Position numbers and translations under genes: made by a program. From AC-49 sp963817035 (GTDB lineage Bacteria > Actinomycetota > Thermoleophilia > Solirubrobacterales > Solirubrobacteraceae), in the NCBI GenBank assembly GCA_963817035.1, contig CAWFMM010000004.1, positions 744,001 to 808,000 of the forward strand: a stretch of DNA of 64,000 nt. The letters are read 5' to 3'. A model generated the notes under the pieces. It searched no databases and was not told the origin of the DNA. It saw only the letters and a list, made by a program, of their open reading frames with translations. Shown here in pieces: positions 32,969-41,828 of this stretch. How positions within the stretch are numbered: the stretch's first letter is position 1; every line of letters starts with the position of its first letter.

Positions 32969-35900
32969 CTACATCTGTGCGAGCAGCTCGTCAGCTTCGG
33001 CGCGGAAGCGCGTGACGTTGTCGAGCTTGATCTGCTCGTAGCCGCGGACGATGTCTGGTAGTTCGGCGAGTTCGATGACGGTGGGCAGCGAGGCCTCGTC
33101 GGCGCCGGCCAACCCGCGCGTCACCAGCGCGGTGTACTCACCCGGCAGCCGGCGCTCGACGCGGCGCACCTCGGCGTAGCCGAAGAGATCCAGCGGCGTG
33201 CCGCGCAGTCGCCGCGCGTGCTTGAGCATCCGGAAGACGGGGACGAACCAGCGGCCGAGCGCGAGCTTGTTGTTCATGCCGAGCGAGCGCAGCATCGGCG
33301 GGTGGAGCATGAACGTGACCTTCGAGCCCTTGGGTAGCTCGGCCAGTGTCTTTAGATGTAGGCGGGCGACTTCGTACTCGTCCTTGAACGCCATCAGCTT
33401 GTGCAGTCCGGTGGCGTAGGCCTCGGTCACGGCGGTGGAGCCGGGAACGTGTTGGGCCTCGAGGTCGCGGATGGCGGCGACGTTGCGGGAATAGCGCGCC
33501 GCGGCGTTGCGTCCGCCCCAGCCGGCGAGGTCGGCGACGCGGATCTCGAGGCGGCGGCGCAGCTCGCCCTCGTCGGGCGCGACCTCGTCGACGAGCGCGC
33601 GCTGTCGGCTGCTCAGTTGGGGTGTGGTCGATGCGGGGGTTAGGGCGTCGGCGACGATTTGCGGCGCGGCGACGGCGGCGCGGCCCCAGTCGAACGCGGC
33701 GATGTTGCTGTCGACCGCGACGCCGTTGAGCGTGAACGCCTGGCGGATCGCGTCGAGCGAGATCGGGATCGCGCCGTGCTGCCAGGCCGCGCCGAGCACG
33801 ATCACGTTGGCGGGCATCGCGTTGCCGAAGACCTTGACCGCGAGGCCGTGGGCGTCGAGGTAGACGTTGTCGGTGGCGCGGGTGACGTTGTCGATCGCAA
33901 TGATCGCGGCCGCGAGATCGGCCTGCGGCGCGTTGACGTCGACGACCATCTCGACGGTCGGCACGAGGCTCGTCGAGACGACGGCGATCGTGTGCTCGGG
34001 GTCTGAGGTGGCGAGGTTCTTGGCCGTCGCGGTGCCGAGGATGTCGAGTCCGAGCAGGACGTCGGTGCCCGCGGCGGCGACGTTGACGCCGCCGTCGATC
34101 GCCCGGCTCGAGAGGCGCACGTCGGAGACGACTGGTCCGGCCTTCTGGCTGAGCCCGGTCTGGTCGAGGCCGGCGGCGTGCAGGCCGTCGATCAGTGCCG
34201 CCATGCCGAGCACCTGGCTGACCGTGACGACGCCGGTGCCGCCGATGCCGACCAGCCGCACGCGGACGTCGTCGGCCGCGACGCGCGGGACCGGGTCGGG
34301 CAGCTCGACGTCGGGCCCGCGTGGGGCCTCGCGCTTTGTCGCCTTCGGCGGGGGGATCACGCGCATGAACGACGGGCAGTCGCCGTCGATGCACGACATG
34401 TCCTTGGTGCAGGTCGTCTGGTCGATTTGGGTCTTGCGCCCGAATTCGGTCTCGACCGGCTCGAGCGACAGGCAGCCGGACTTCGCGCCGCAGTCGCCGC
34501 AGCCCTCGCAGACGCGCTCGTTGATCAGCACGCGGTAGGGCGGGTCGGGCGCGGTACCGCGCTTGCGCGCACGGCGCAGCTCGGTCGCGCACGCCTGATC
34601 GTGGATCAGGACCGTCACGCCGTCGATCGCGGCGAGCTCGCGCTGGGATGCGGCGAGCCGTGAGCGGTCGCGGACCTCGACGCCCGCGGGCATCGTGACG
34701 GACTCGTAGCGCTCGAGCTCCTCGGTCGTGACGATGATCCGCTTGACGCCCTCGGCCAGCAGCTCGGTCGCGATCTCGGCGACCGTCATCTGGCCGACCG
34801 GCTTCTGGCCGCCGGTCATCGCGACGGTTTGGTTGTAGAGGATCTTGTAGGTGACGTTGAGCTCGGCGGCGATCGCGGCACGGATGGCCAGTGAGCCGGA
34901 GTGGTGGTAGGTGCCGTCGCCGAGGTTCTGCAGGAAGTGGCGGGGAGCGATGAACGGCGCGGCGCCGATCCACTGCGCGCCCTCGCCGCCCATCTGCGTG
35001 GTTCCCGCCACGTTGCCGCGGCCGGCGGTGGTGAGCATGACCATCGTGTGGCAGCCGATGCCGGCGCCGACGATCGAGTCGTCCGGGGCCTTGGTCGACG
35101 AGCTGTGCGGGCAGCCCGAGCAGAAGTGGGGGGTACGGGTCTGGCCGACGACGATCGGCAGCCGGTCGCCGATCGCGTCGATCTGCTCGAGGCGGGCGCG
35201 GACGCCGGGCAGGTCCTCGCGCAGAAGCAGTCGCGTGCCGATCGCGTGGCCGATCGCGTCGGGCGACAGGATGCCGGTCGACGGCAGCAGCGAGCGGCCC
35301 TGGTCGTCGTATTCGCCGACGACGGCCGGCGTGTGGGCGGAGCCGTAGAGCGCGTCCTTGACCGCGGGCTCGAGGAACGGTCCCTTCTCCTCGATGACGA
35401 TGATCTCGTCGAGCCCCGCGGCGAAGTCGCGCACCGCCTCGCGATCGAGCGGGTAGACCATCCCGAGCTTGAGCACGCGCAGGCGGTCGGAGACCTCGAG
35501 GTCGCCCATCGCCTGGACCATGTGGTGGTAGCTGGCGCCGGCGACGATCACGCCGATACGCGCGCCGGGCGGGTCGTTGAGCACCGGGTTGAGGTGGTTC
35601 TCCCGCGCGTAGGCGCGGGCGAGATCCATCCGCACGCCGTGCAGCGTGCGCTCCATCTCCAGCGACTCGGGCGGGAGCAGGTGGGCAGAGGGCTGGTGGA
35701 CGTACCGTGCGCCGTCCCGGTCGAGCTTCGGGATGACCGGGGTGACACGATTCGGGCCGACGGCGGCAGTCGCGGTCGCGTCGGCGACGATCGTGTTGAC
35801 CTTCAGCGCGACCCACAGGCCACAGGCGCGCGAGCAGGCGATCGCGTGGCGTCCGAGGTCGAGGATCTCCTGGACGCTGCCGGGGACGATCACCGGGACG

Positions 35901-36424
35901 TGCAGCGCCGCAAGCAGCGACTCCGACGCGCTGGGCAGCGTCGAGGACTTGGACTCGGGGTCGTCGCCGACGAGCGCGAGGACGCCGCCGCGCGGGTCGG
36001 TGCCGACGTAGTTGCCGTGACGGATCGCGTCGGCCGCACGGTCGACGCCGGGCGCCTTGCCGTACCAGACCCCCAGCACCCCGTCGTACAGCGGGTCGGG
36101 GAGCGTGCCGGCGAGCTGCGAGCCCCAGACCGCGGTCGCGCCGAGCTCCTCGTTGACCGCGGGGCGATGCACGAGGTCGTGCTGGGTGGCGAGATCGCCG
36201 AGCCCGGCGATCTCGATGTCAAAGCCGCCGAGCGGCGAGCCCTGGTACCCGGAGGTCAGGATCCCGGTCCGCTGCCCGGCGCGGGCATCGGCGCGATGCT
36301 GGTCGAGCAGCAGGCGCACGAGCGCCTGGACGCCGGAGAGGAAGACCTCGCCCTCACCGAGGAGATAGCGGTCTTCGATCCTGATGGGCGCCACGCGGGC
36401 GGGGTTCGAGGTGACCGGCGGCAT
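32969..36424 (-). CDS. Indolepyruvate:ferredoxin oxidoreductase, fused alpha and beta chains
   Basis: A 1151-residue enzyme that oxidatively decarboxylates an aryl- or branched 2-oxoacid to acyl-CoA with reduced ferredoxin. Order: pyrimidine-binding/transketolase-like N-terminal half, a TPP region (HFCSGCPHSSSTKAP, then GIGCHTMV), a [4Fe-4S] segment CEGCGDCGAKSGC followed by CTKDMSCIDGDC, and the gamma domain (GIGGTGVVTVSQVLGMAALIDG) with a C-terminal extension. The single-chain form of this length is common in aerobic Proteobacteria and Actinobacteria. The start MPPVTSNPAR (36424) is used. Its neighbours, an amino-acid-type importer and a FadR-type regulator, suggest amino acid or aryl-acid catabolism. 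Confidence 0.9.
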   Translation of the reverse strand: MPPVTSNPARVAPIRIEDRYLLGEGEVFLSGVQALVRLLLDQHRADARAGQRTGILTSGYQGSPLGGFDIEIAGLGDLATQHDLVHRPAVNEELGATAVWGSQLAGTLPDPLYDGVLGVWYGKAPGVDRAADAIRHGNYVGTDPRGGVLALVGDDPESKSSTLPSASESLLAALHVPVIVPGSVQEILDLGRHAIACSRACGLWVALKVNTIVADATATAAVGPNRVTPVIPKLDRDGARYVHQPSAHLLPPESLEMERTLHGVRMDLARAYARENHLNPVLNDPPGARIGVIVAGASYHHMVQAMGDLEVSDRLRVLKLGMVYPLDREAVRDFAAGLDEIIVIEEKGPFLEPAVKDALYGSAHTPAVVGEYDDQGRSLLPSTGILSPDAIGHAIGTRLLLREDLPGVRARLEQIDAIGDRLPIVVGQTRTPHFCSGCPHSSSTKAPDDSIVGAGIGCHTMVMLTTAGRGNVAGTTQMGGEGAQWIGAAPFIAPRHFLQNLGDGTYHHSGSLAIRAAIAAELNVTYKILYNQTVAMTGGQKPVGQMTVAEIATELLAEGVKRIIVTTEELERYESVTMPAGVEVRDRSRLAASQRELAAIDGVTVLIHDQACATELRRARKRGTAPDPPYRVLINERVCEGCGDCGAKSGCLSLEPVETEFGRKTQIDQTTCTKDMSCIDGDCPSFMRVIPPPKATKREAPRGPDVELPDPVPRVAADDVRVRLVGIGGTGVVTVSQVLGMAALIDGLHAAGLDQTGLSQKAGPVVSDVRLSSRAIDGGVNVAAAGTDVLLGLDILGTATAKNLATSDPEHTIAVVSTSLVPTVEMVVDVNAPQADLAAAIIAIDNVTRATDNVYLDAHGLAVKVFGNAMPANVIVLGAAWQHGAIPISLDAIRQAFTLNGVAVDSNIAAFDWGRAAVAAPQIVADALTPASTTPQLSSRQRALVDEVAPDEGELRRRLEIRVADLAGWGGRNAAARYSRNVAAIRDLEAQHVPGSTAVTEAYATGLHKLMAFKDEYEVARLHLKTLAELPKGSKVTFMLHPPMLRSLGMNNKLALGRWFVPVFRMLKHARRLRGTPLDLFGYAEVRRVERRLPGEYTALVTRGLAGADEASLPTVIELAELPDIVRGYEQIKLDNVTRFRAEADELLAQM

Positions 36425-36505
36425 GGGCAAATAATAGACCAAGCTTGGATCGGGCCCGGGTGGTTACCTGGCCGGGAGTCTGTGAGCGCCGTTAGAGTGG
36501 CCGGC

Positions 36506-37306
36506 GTGGAAGTCGAGTTCCTCCCGATCGGTCCGCGACGAACGTTCGAGGGTGCGGTCGACCAGATCGCGCAGCGCATCCGTATGGGTGAGCTCAGTGA
36601 GGGCGATCGGCTGCCCTCCGAGCGCGACCTCGCGGCGGCGATGCAGATCAGCCGCCCGACCCTGCGTGAGGCGGTCCGCGTCCTCGCGTCGGCCGGCGTG
36701 CTGACCGTGCGCAAGGGCTTCGGCGGCGGCATCTTCGTCGAGTCGGGCTACGTGCCCTACGAGCTGCTGCGCTCGAAGTCGGTCCTGCGGATCGGCGAGG
36801 TCGCGGGCGTGCTCCAGGCACGCCGGCTGATCGAGCCGCGCGTCGCCGCGCTCGCGGCGCTCAACGCGACCGACGAGGACTTCGTCGACCTCCAGGCGAG
36901 CATCGACGCGCACAAGCGGCTGCTCGCCAACAGCAGCGTGATCGCCGTCGAGGATCGCTTCCTGCAGATCGACACCCAGTTCCACCTGCGGATCGCACGC
37001 GCGACCGGAAACACGACGATCGTGCCGCTCATGCGCACGCTGCTGCGGCGCCTCGAGATCGCACGCGACCTGGCCGTACACCAGGCGCCGATCGCCGAAT
37101 GGGTCATCGACATCCACGAGCGGACCCTGGCGGCGATCCGCTCGGCCGACTACCAGCGGATCGACGGGGTGATGGACGAGCACCTCGCCGGGCTCGAGCG
37201 CGAATGGGAACGCCAGAACAACGGAGTGCTCCTGTGCCCGGTGCCCGACGTCCTGCGCTCGACCGCTGCGCCGGTCGCTCCCGCGGCCGACGCCGATCAC
37301 GCCTGA
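36506..37306 (+). CDS. FadR-type GntR regulator (FCD domain)
   Basis: A 266-residue regulator with winged helix (MGELSEGDRLPSERDLAAAMQISRPTLREAVRVLASAGVLTVRKG, residues about 29-73) and an FCD domain with metal-binding His positions (DTQFHLRIARATGN). It is divergent from the indolepyruvate oxidoreductase gene across about 80 bp, its most likely target. GTG 36506 is used; GTG 36497 is equally possible. Confidence 0.87.
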   Translation: MEVEFLPIGPRRTFEGAVDQIAQRIRMGELSEGDRLPSERDLAAAMQISRPTLREAVRVLASAGVLTVRKGFGGGIFVESGYVPYELLRSKSVLRIGEVAGVLQARRLIEPRVAALAALNATDEDFVDLQASIDAHKRLLANSSVIAVEDRFLQIDTQFHLRIARATGNTTIVPLMRTLLRRLEIARDLAVHQAPIAEWVIDIHERTLAAIRSADYQRIDGVMDEHLAGLEREWERQNNGVLLCPVPDVLRSTAAPVAPAADADHA

Positions 37307-37488
37307 ACGACGTCCACGTCCGCGCCCGGCGGCATCGGCAGCTTGAGCCATTGCACGTCGGAGTCCTCGACGAACGCGAGCAGGTCCATGCCCATGAAGC
37401 CGGTGTCGATCCGCGTAACGGTCAGCTCGAGCCCGCGGCTGGCGATCCGGTCGCCGACCCGCACCTCCGACGCCTTGATCGTGCTCAC
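37297..37488 (-). CDS. Small protein of unknown function (63 residues)
   Basis: It begins STIKASEVRVGDRIASRGLELTV, which looks like a small beta-barrel (SH3- or Hint-like) fold with alternating hydrophobic residues, and ends in an acidic tail. GTG 37488 overlaps the stop of the glutathione peroxidase gene, and the gene end overlaps the converging regulator by 10 bp. It is the last gene of a coupled four-gene operon. I do not recognise a family. Confidence 0.6.
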   Translation of the reverse strand: MSTIKASEVRVGDRIASRGLELTVTRIDTGFMGMDLLAFVEDSDVQWLKLPMPPGADVDVVQA

Positions 37489-37970
37489 GGCAGCGCCGCT
37501 TCGATCGCGGCGACGAGCTCATCGGAGTCCGGGCCGACGGTCGGCCGGAAGCGCGCCGTCACCTCGCCGGTCGGGGACACGAGGAACTTCTCGAAGTTCC
37601 AGTCGACCTCGCCGGCGACGCCGTTGGCGTCCGGTATCGCGGTGAGCTGCGTGTACAGCGGATGGCGGCGCACGCCGTTGACCTCGAGCGGCGCGGTCAT
37701 CGGGAACGTCGTCGCGTAGGTGCCGGTGCAGAACTCGGCGATCTCCTCGTTCGTCCCCGGCTCCTGGCCGGCGAACTGGTTGCACGGGACGCCGAGGACC
37801 GTGAAGCCGCGGTCGCCATAGCGCTGCTGCAGCTGCTCCAGCGCCTCGTACTGGGGCGTGAGCCCGCACTTCGACGCGACGTTGACCACGAGCACGGCGC
37901 ACCCGTCGAACCGTTCGGCGGGCAGGGTCCCGCCGGTCAGGGCGGGGAGGTCGCCGGGCAGCGGGGTCAC
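37485..37970 (-). CDS. Glutathione-peroxidase-family peroxidase
   Basis: A 161-residue thioredoxin-fold peroxidase. The active-site VNVASKCGLTPQYEAL has Cys (not selenocysteine), and the signature LGVPCNQFAGQEPGTNEEIAEFC supplies the Gln and a resolving Cys. DWNFEKFLVSPTGEV carries the catalytic Trp-Asn. Bacterial Cys versions usually draw on thioredoxin or mycothiol to reduce peroxides. GTG start is one base from the stop of the previous gene. Confidence 0.9.
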   Translation of the reverse strand: MTPLPGDLPALTGGTLPAERFDGCAVLVVNVASKCGLTPQYEALEQLQQRYGDRGFTVLGVPCNQFAGQEPGTNEEIAEFCTGTYATTFPMTAPLEVNGVRRHPLYTQLTAIPDANGVAGEVDWNFEKFLVSPTGEVTARFRPTVGPDSDELVAAIEAALP

Positions 37971-37971
37971 G

Positions 37972-39060
37972 TCAGGCCCGCGTCTGGCGGCCGACCGAGG
38001 CGTTGGCCTTGGCGAGCGCGTCTGAGTTGGGGACGCCGTCGATCCCGAGGTACCGGGCGAGGACGACGGTCGCAGGGTTGTTCGTGCCCAGCGTGTTCTC
38101 GGGGGCCAGGTTCCCGTACTCGACCTGGAGGTCGGCGAAGCGCATCGTCACGATCGCCATCCGCAGCGCGCCGAGGATCTCGTAGTAGGGAATGTCGTCG
38201 CTCAGCGGCCGGCCGAGCTGCTCGGCGTAGAGCGCGATCGTCTCGTCGCGGCTCAGCAGGCCCTCGAGCCGCGGCAGCCCGAAGCCGGTGCTGTACATGT
38301 CGCCCATGAACAAGAACCAGCCGAGGTCGAGCTCGGCCGGGCCGAGCGCGGCCATCTCCCAGTCGAGCACCGCGGTGATCGACAGGTCGTCGGCGTAGAG
38401 CATGTTCATCAGCGTCGCGTCGCCCCAGACCAGGTCGACCGGCGCGTCGGCGGGCTGGTGCTCGCGCACGTAGGCCAGCGCGAGGTCGGCGGTCGGCTGC
38501 GGGCGACCCTTGGCCGCCCAGGCGAACCACCTCTCGACCCAGGACAGGTAGCGATCGAGCCCCGGAGCACCCGGGCCGCCGGCGTCGAGGAAGCCGAGCT
38601 CCCCGGTCCAGTCGACGCGCCCGACCCGGGCGAGCATCGCCACCGCGTTGCGCCAGACGCGCTCCCGATCGCCGACCGGCGCGTCGACGAGCCAGCCCTC
38701 GGCCTGCCAGCTCGGCACGACCGGGATGTTGCGCCCGGGCACGCAGCCCATGACGTAGAACGCGCTGCCGAGGATCGACTCGTCGGCCTCCTCGAGCACG
38801 ACCTCGGGCACTGGCACGTCCGAGGCGCCGGCCACGCCCTTCATCACCTGGGCCTGGAACAGGACCGGCACGTCGAGGAACAACTGGTGGCCCCCGGTCT
38901 GGGCACGCAGTACGTACTCGGCGACGCCCCCGTCGGACGCCGTCACCGAGAAGAACAGCGTGTCGTTGGAAGCGCCGGTCGCCCCGAGGTCGAGCGCTGA
39001 CACCGTCCCCGGCGCGAAGTGGGTGCTCAGGTAGTCGTGCAGCGCGGTCGTGTCGGTCAC
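37972..39060 (-). CDS. Aminoglycoside phosphotransferase-like (ChoK/APH family) kinase
   Basis: A 362-residue protein with protein-kinase-like fold as in APH and ACAD10/11 N-terminal domains. The Brenner-type motif reads VDLVWGDATLMNMLY (Trp replaces the usual His before Gly-Asp) and the metal motif is VLDWEMAALGP. Such stand-alone genes in catabolic clusters of actinobacteria may phosphorylate hydroxyacyl-CoA or small alcohols, as proposed for ACAD11-type enzymes. GTG 39060 overlaps the stop of the upstream oxidoreductase. Antibiotic resistance is unlikely in this context. Confidence 0.8.
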   Translation of the reverse strand: MTDTTALHDYLSTHFAPGTVSALDLGATGASNDTLFFSVTASDGGVAEYVLRAQTGGHQLFLDVPVLFQAQVMKGVAGASDVPVPEVVLEEADESILGSAFYVMGCVPGRNIPVVPSWQAEGWLVDAPVGDRERVWRNAVAMLARVGRVDWTGELGFLDAGGPGAPGLDRYLSWVERWFAWAAKGRPQPTADLALAYVREHQPADAPVDLVWGDATLMNMLYADDLSITAVLDWEMAALGPAELDLGWFLFMGDMYSTGFGLPRLEGLLSRDETIALYAEQLGRPLSDDIPYYEILGALRMAIVTMRFADLQVEYGNLAPENTLGTNNPATVVLARYLGIDGVPNSDALAKANASVGRQTRA

Positions 39061-40121
39061 GCGGCTGCCCCTTCGCTCGCGAGGGCGTCGAGAACGGACG
39101 CGAGCTGCGCCGGCGAGCTGCCGTGGAGGATGATCTCGTCGACCCCGGCGGCGCGGTACTCGCGCAGGTGTGCGGCGACCTGCGCGGCGGTGCCGGTCGC
39201 GTTGACCTCGCGGATGTAGCTGTCGGGCAGGACCTGGGCAACCTCGCCGAGCTGGTCGAGCGTGAAGTTCGCGTCGGCGTAGCCGTGCTCGTAGCCGTGG
39301 CCGTCGAACAGCGGGTGCTCGCGGACGGTCTTCAGGACCGCCGGATCCCAGCCGTTGATCTCGGCGACGCGATCACCGTAGCCCGGGGTCTGCAGATAGG
39401 TGACGAGCCGGCCGCCGAGGATGCTCGCCTCCTGCTCGGCCGACAGGTCGGCGGCGACGACGACGACCGCAACGACCCGCAGGCGGTCGGGGTCGCGCCC
39501 GGCGGCCGCGGCGCCGTTGCGCGCCATCGCCGTGAACCGCCCCGCCGTCTCGGCGTTGATCGACGTCTCCAGCAAGACCCCGTCGTAGCTCTCGCCGCCC
39601 ACCGCGAGCATCTGCGGGCCGCCGGCCGCAAGCAGCAGCTCGGGCGCATCGCCGTCGTAGCGCGAGCCCATCGAGAGGTTGGTGAACGAGCCGAGCGGGC
39701 CGTCGTAGTCGACGCTCTCGCCGGCCCATAGGCGCCGCAGCAGGTCGGCGTTGTCGCGCATCGCGCCGATCGTCGGTGGGGCCAGGCCGAGCGCGGTGAA
39801 CGAGCCCGGGGTCGAACGGCCGAAGCCCATGCGAAAGCGTCCGCCGGAGACGCCCTGCATCGCCGCACCGATGCCGGCGAGCACGATCGGGTGGCGCGTG
39901 GCGACGTGGGTCACCGCCGTGCCGATCGCGATCCGGCTCGTCGCCTGGGCCATGGCGCCGCTCAGGACGGCGCCCTCCTTCATGTCGCGGCGGTCGCTGA
40001 TCCAGATCGTCCCGAGGCCGAGCTTTTCGGCCTCGACGGCCTCGACCGGAGCGCGGGCCGAATCGCTGGCCCGGCCGGGCATCGCATAGACACCGAATGC
40101 GGCGAGGGCACCCTCGCTCAT
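39057..40121 (-). CDS. LLM-class (F420-dependent type) oxidoreductase
   Basis: A 354-residue TIM-barrel of the luciferase-like monooxygenase superfamily. Landmarks are IAIGTAVTHVATRHPIVLAG, GGRFRMGFGRSTPGSFTALGL and the late ATGTAAQVAAHLREYRAAGVDEIIL. Actinobacterial members mostly use coenzyme F420, which cannot be decided from sequence. GGAGAGG precedes the ATG. It leads a minus-strand operon with kinase, peroxidase and the small protein, so it may produce or handle a reactive intermediate. Confidence 0.85.
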   Translation of the reverse strand: MSEGALAAFGVYAMPGRASDSARAPVEAVEAEKLGLGTIWISDRRDMKEGAVLSGAMAQATSRIAIGTAVTHVATRHPIVLAGIGAAMQGVSGGRFRMGFGRSTPGSFTALGLAPPTIGAMRDNADLLRRLWAGESVDYDGPLGSFTNLSMGSRYDGDAPELLLAAGGPQMLAVGGESYDGVLLETSINAETAGRFTAMARNGAAAAGRDPDRLRVVAVVVVAADLSAEQEASILGGRLVTYLQTPGYGDRVAEINGWDPAVLKTVREHPLFDGHGYEHGYADANFTLDQLGEVAQVLPDSYIREVNATGTAAQVAAHLREYRAAGVDEIILHGSSPAQLASVLDALASEGAAA

Positions 40122-40192
40122 TGACCTCTCCCACTCCTCGGACCAACGATGTTGGCTACATTATCTGACGTGAGTCCCTCAGGCATCTCCTC

Positions 40193-40279
40193 ATGACCGA
40201 CGCCCCCTACGGAGTGCGCGGCCTGGTCGCGCAGCCCGCGCTCGTCGCCGCCCGCGCCTCGGCACTCGGCGATGTCTGA
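40193..40279 (+). CDS. Possible 28-residue leader or remnant before the cupin gene
   Basis: ATG 40193 opens a frame (MTDAPYGVRGLVAQPALVAA then eight residues) whose TGA overlaps the cupin start region at 40272. It could be a translationally coupled leader peptide or the stump of a lost gene. No family match is evident. Confidence 0.25.
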   Translation: MTDAPYGVRGLVAQPALVAARASALGDV

Positions 40280-40661
40280 CGACTACTTCGCCGCCGCCGA
40301 CGGCACCCCGACGCGGCCGGGGGAGTGGTCGGCGTTGCTCGAGACGACCGGCGCGCAGGTCGCTCCGGGAATCGTCACGCGGCCGGTGGCCGGGGAGAAC
40401 GTGATGCTGACCTACGTCGTCTGGGACGGCGAGGCGATCGCGCCGACGCATGCGCATCCCGAGGAGCAGATTTTGCTGCTGATCGAGGGCGAGGTCGAGC
40501 TGGCGATCGGCGACGAATCGCGGGTCATGCATCCCGGCGACGTCGCCGTGATCCCCGCGTTTGCGGCGCACGGCGGACGCGGAATCGCGCCGCGGAGCAT
40601 CGCCGTCGAGGGGTTCGGACCGCCGCGTACGCTGCTGCTCGAACTGGCGCGCGAACGCTGA
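40272..40661 (+). CDS. Cupin-domain protein
   Basis: A 129-residue single cupin. The metal site is complete: IAPTHAHPEEQILLLIEGE (His, His, Glu) and, in the second motif, HPGDVAVIPAFAAHGG (His). Small cupins of this kind act as isomerases, oxygenases or sensors in catabolic operons. It is the first gene of the plus-strand run 40.3-44.9 kb. The substrate is unknown. Confidence 0.83.
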   Translation: MSDDYFAAADGTPTRPGEWSALLETTGAQVAPGIVTRPVAGENVMLTYVVWDGEAIAPTHAHPEEQILLLIEGEVELAIGDESRVMHPGDVAVIPAFAAHGGRGIAPRSIAVEGFGPPRTLLLELARER

Positions 40662-40709
40662 TAATGTATCCATTCTGAACTGGTCGCACCTGACGAAGGA
40701 GACTCCCCG

Positions 40710-41756
40710 ATGCTGATCGACCTGCATGGTCATCACCTGTCCGCCGGCATGATGAACCTCGATCCGCACTGGGGTCCCGCGTGGAAGAACGGCACGCTGA
40801 ACGTCGGCGACTGGTACCTCGGCACCAAGAAGCTGCCCGAGCTCGCAGAGCTCAGCGACGAGGACCGCGACGACGGCGGCGCGGCGATCTTCAGCCGCAA
40901 CACGGTCGAGTTCCGCCGCGGCGTGATGGAGAAGCTCGGGGTCGACAAGCTGATCATCTCGACGCCCGCGCACACGTACATGTACTGGGCCGGCGACTTC
41001 GGGGTGCGCTTCGCGCAGACCGCCAACGACGAGTTCGCGGCCTATTCCGCACAGGACCCCGAGCACTTCGGCTTCTGGGCGACGGTGCCGATGCACGAGC
41101 CCGAGAAGGCGGCAATCGAGATCGAGCGGGCGGTCAAGGAGCTCGGCGCGGTCGGCATGACCAGCGGCGGTGCGAACTTCGGTGACATCCCCGGTCTGCA
41201 CGACCGCCGCTTCGACGTGCTGTGGGACAAGCTCACCGAGCTCGACGTGCCGGTGATGATCCACGGCTACAACCAGTCGGTGGCGTGGGGCGACCGGGCG
41301 ATGGACGACCCGTTCGACACCACCTCGATCCTCGGCATGTGTTACGACGAGGTGCGGGCGTTCTGGCACATCATCAACGGCGGCGTGCTCGATCGCTTCC
41401 CGAACCTGACCTTCTACATCACCCACGGCGGCGGCTTCGTCCCGTTCCAGCTGCACCGCTTTTCGGAGACGAGCAAGACGATGGCACCGGACGCGACCAA
41501 CGAGCGTCCGCTGCTGGATTACATGGACAACTTCTACTTCGATCCGCTCGTCCACAGCGCCGCGATGCGCCGAGCGATCGTCGAGGACATCGGCCCCGAT
41601 CGCCTGCTCTACGGCTCGAACTTCATGGGCTCCGACGCGGTCGACTTCGACCTCACCGAGGGCATCGGTCTCAGCGACGAGGACCGCGAGAAGATCCGCA
41701 GCGGCAACGCGATCAAGCTGCTCAAGCTTGATGTCCCCGCGGCTGCCGCAAGCTGA
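40710..41756 (+). CDS. Amidohydrolase (ACMSD/amidohydrolase-2 family)
   Basis: A 348-residue TIM-barrel hydrolase or decarboxylase. The metal motif is MLIDLHGHHLS (His-x-His), followed by PVMIHGYNQ, ITHGGGFVPFQLHRF and a C-terminal DRLLYGSNFMGSD where the usual TDxP Asp is altered to SNF. Family members include non-oxidative aromatic decarboxylases and lactonases. The altered C-terminal motif means the metal site may be unusual. AGGAG precedes the ATG. It sits with VOC, dienelactone hydrolase and FAH genes in an apparent ring-cleavage pathway. Confidence 0.8.
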   Translation: MLIDLHGHHLSAGMMNLDPHWGPAWKNGTLNVGDWYLGTKKLPELAELSDEDRDDGGAAIFSRNTVEFRRGVMEKLGVDKLIISTPAHTYMYWAGDFGVRFAQTANDEFAAYSAQDPEHFGFWATVPMHEPEKAAIEIERAVKELGAVGMTSGGANFGDIPGLHDRRFDVLWDKLTELDVPVMIHGYNQSVAWGDRAMDDPFDTTSILGMCYDEVRAFWHIINGGVLDRFPNLTFYITHGGGFVPFQLHRFSETSKTMAPDATNERPLLDYMDNFYFDPLVHSAAMRRAIVEDIGPDRLLYGSNFMGSDAVDFDLTEGIGLSDEDREKIRSGNAIKLLKLDVPAAAAS

Positions 41757-41828
41757 CCGTGTGAGGCCCTCGAATGCATCCACACATTCGGTAGACCGGC
41801 CGCAGAGCCTGTAGAGAGGAGCGACACC

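Noticed and set aside
34901..36505. A roughly 530-residue N-terminal extension of the FadR-type regulator
   Set aside because: It is the complement of the indolepyruvate oxidoreductase gene and lacks recognisable sequence; the regulator begins near 36506.
37972..39060. Aminoglycoside resistance gene
   Set aside because: Only the fold family matches; operon context and divergent motif point to metabolic phosphorylation.
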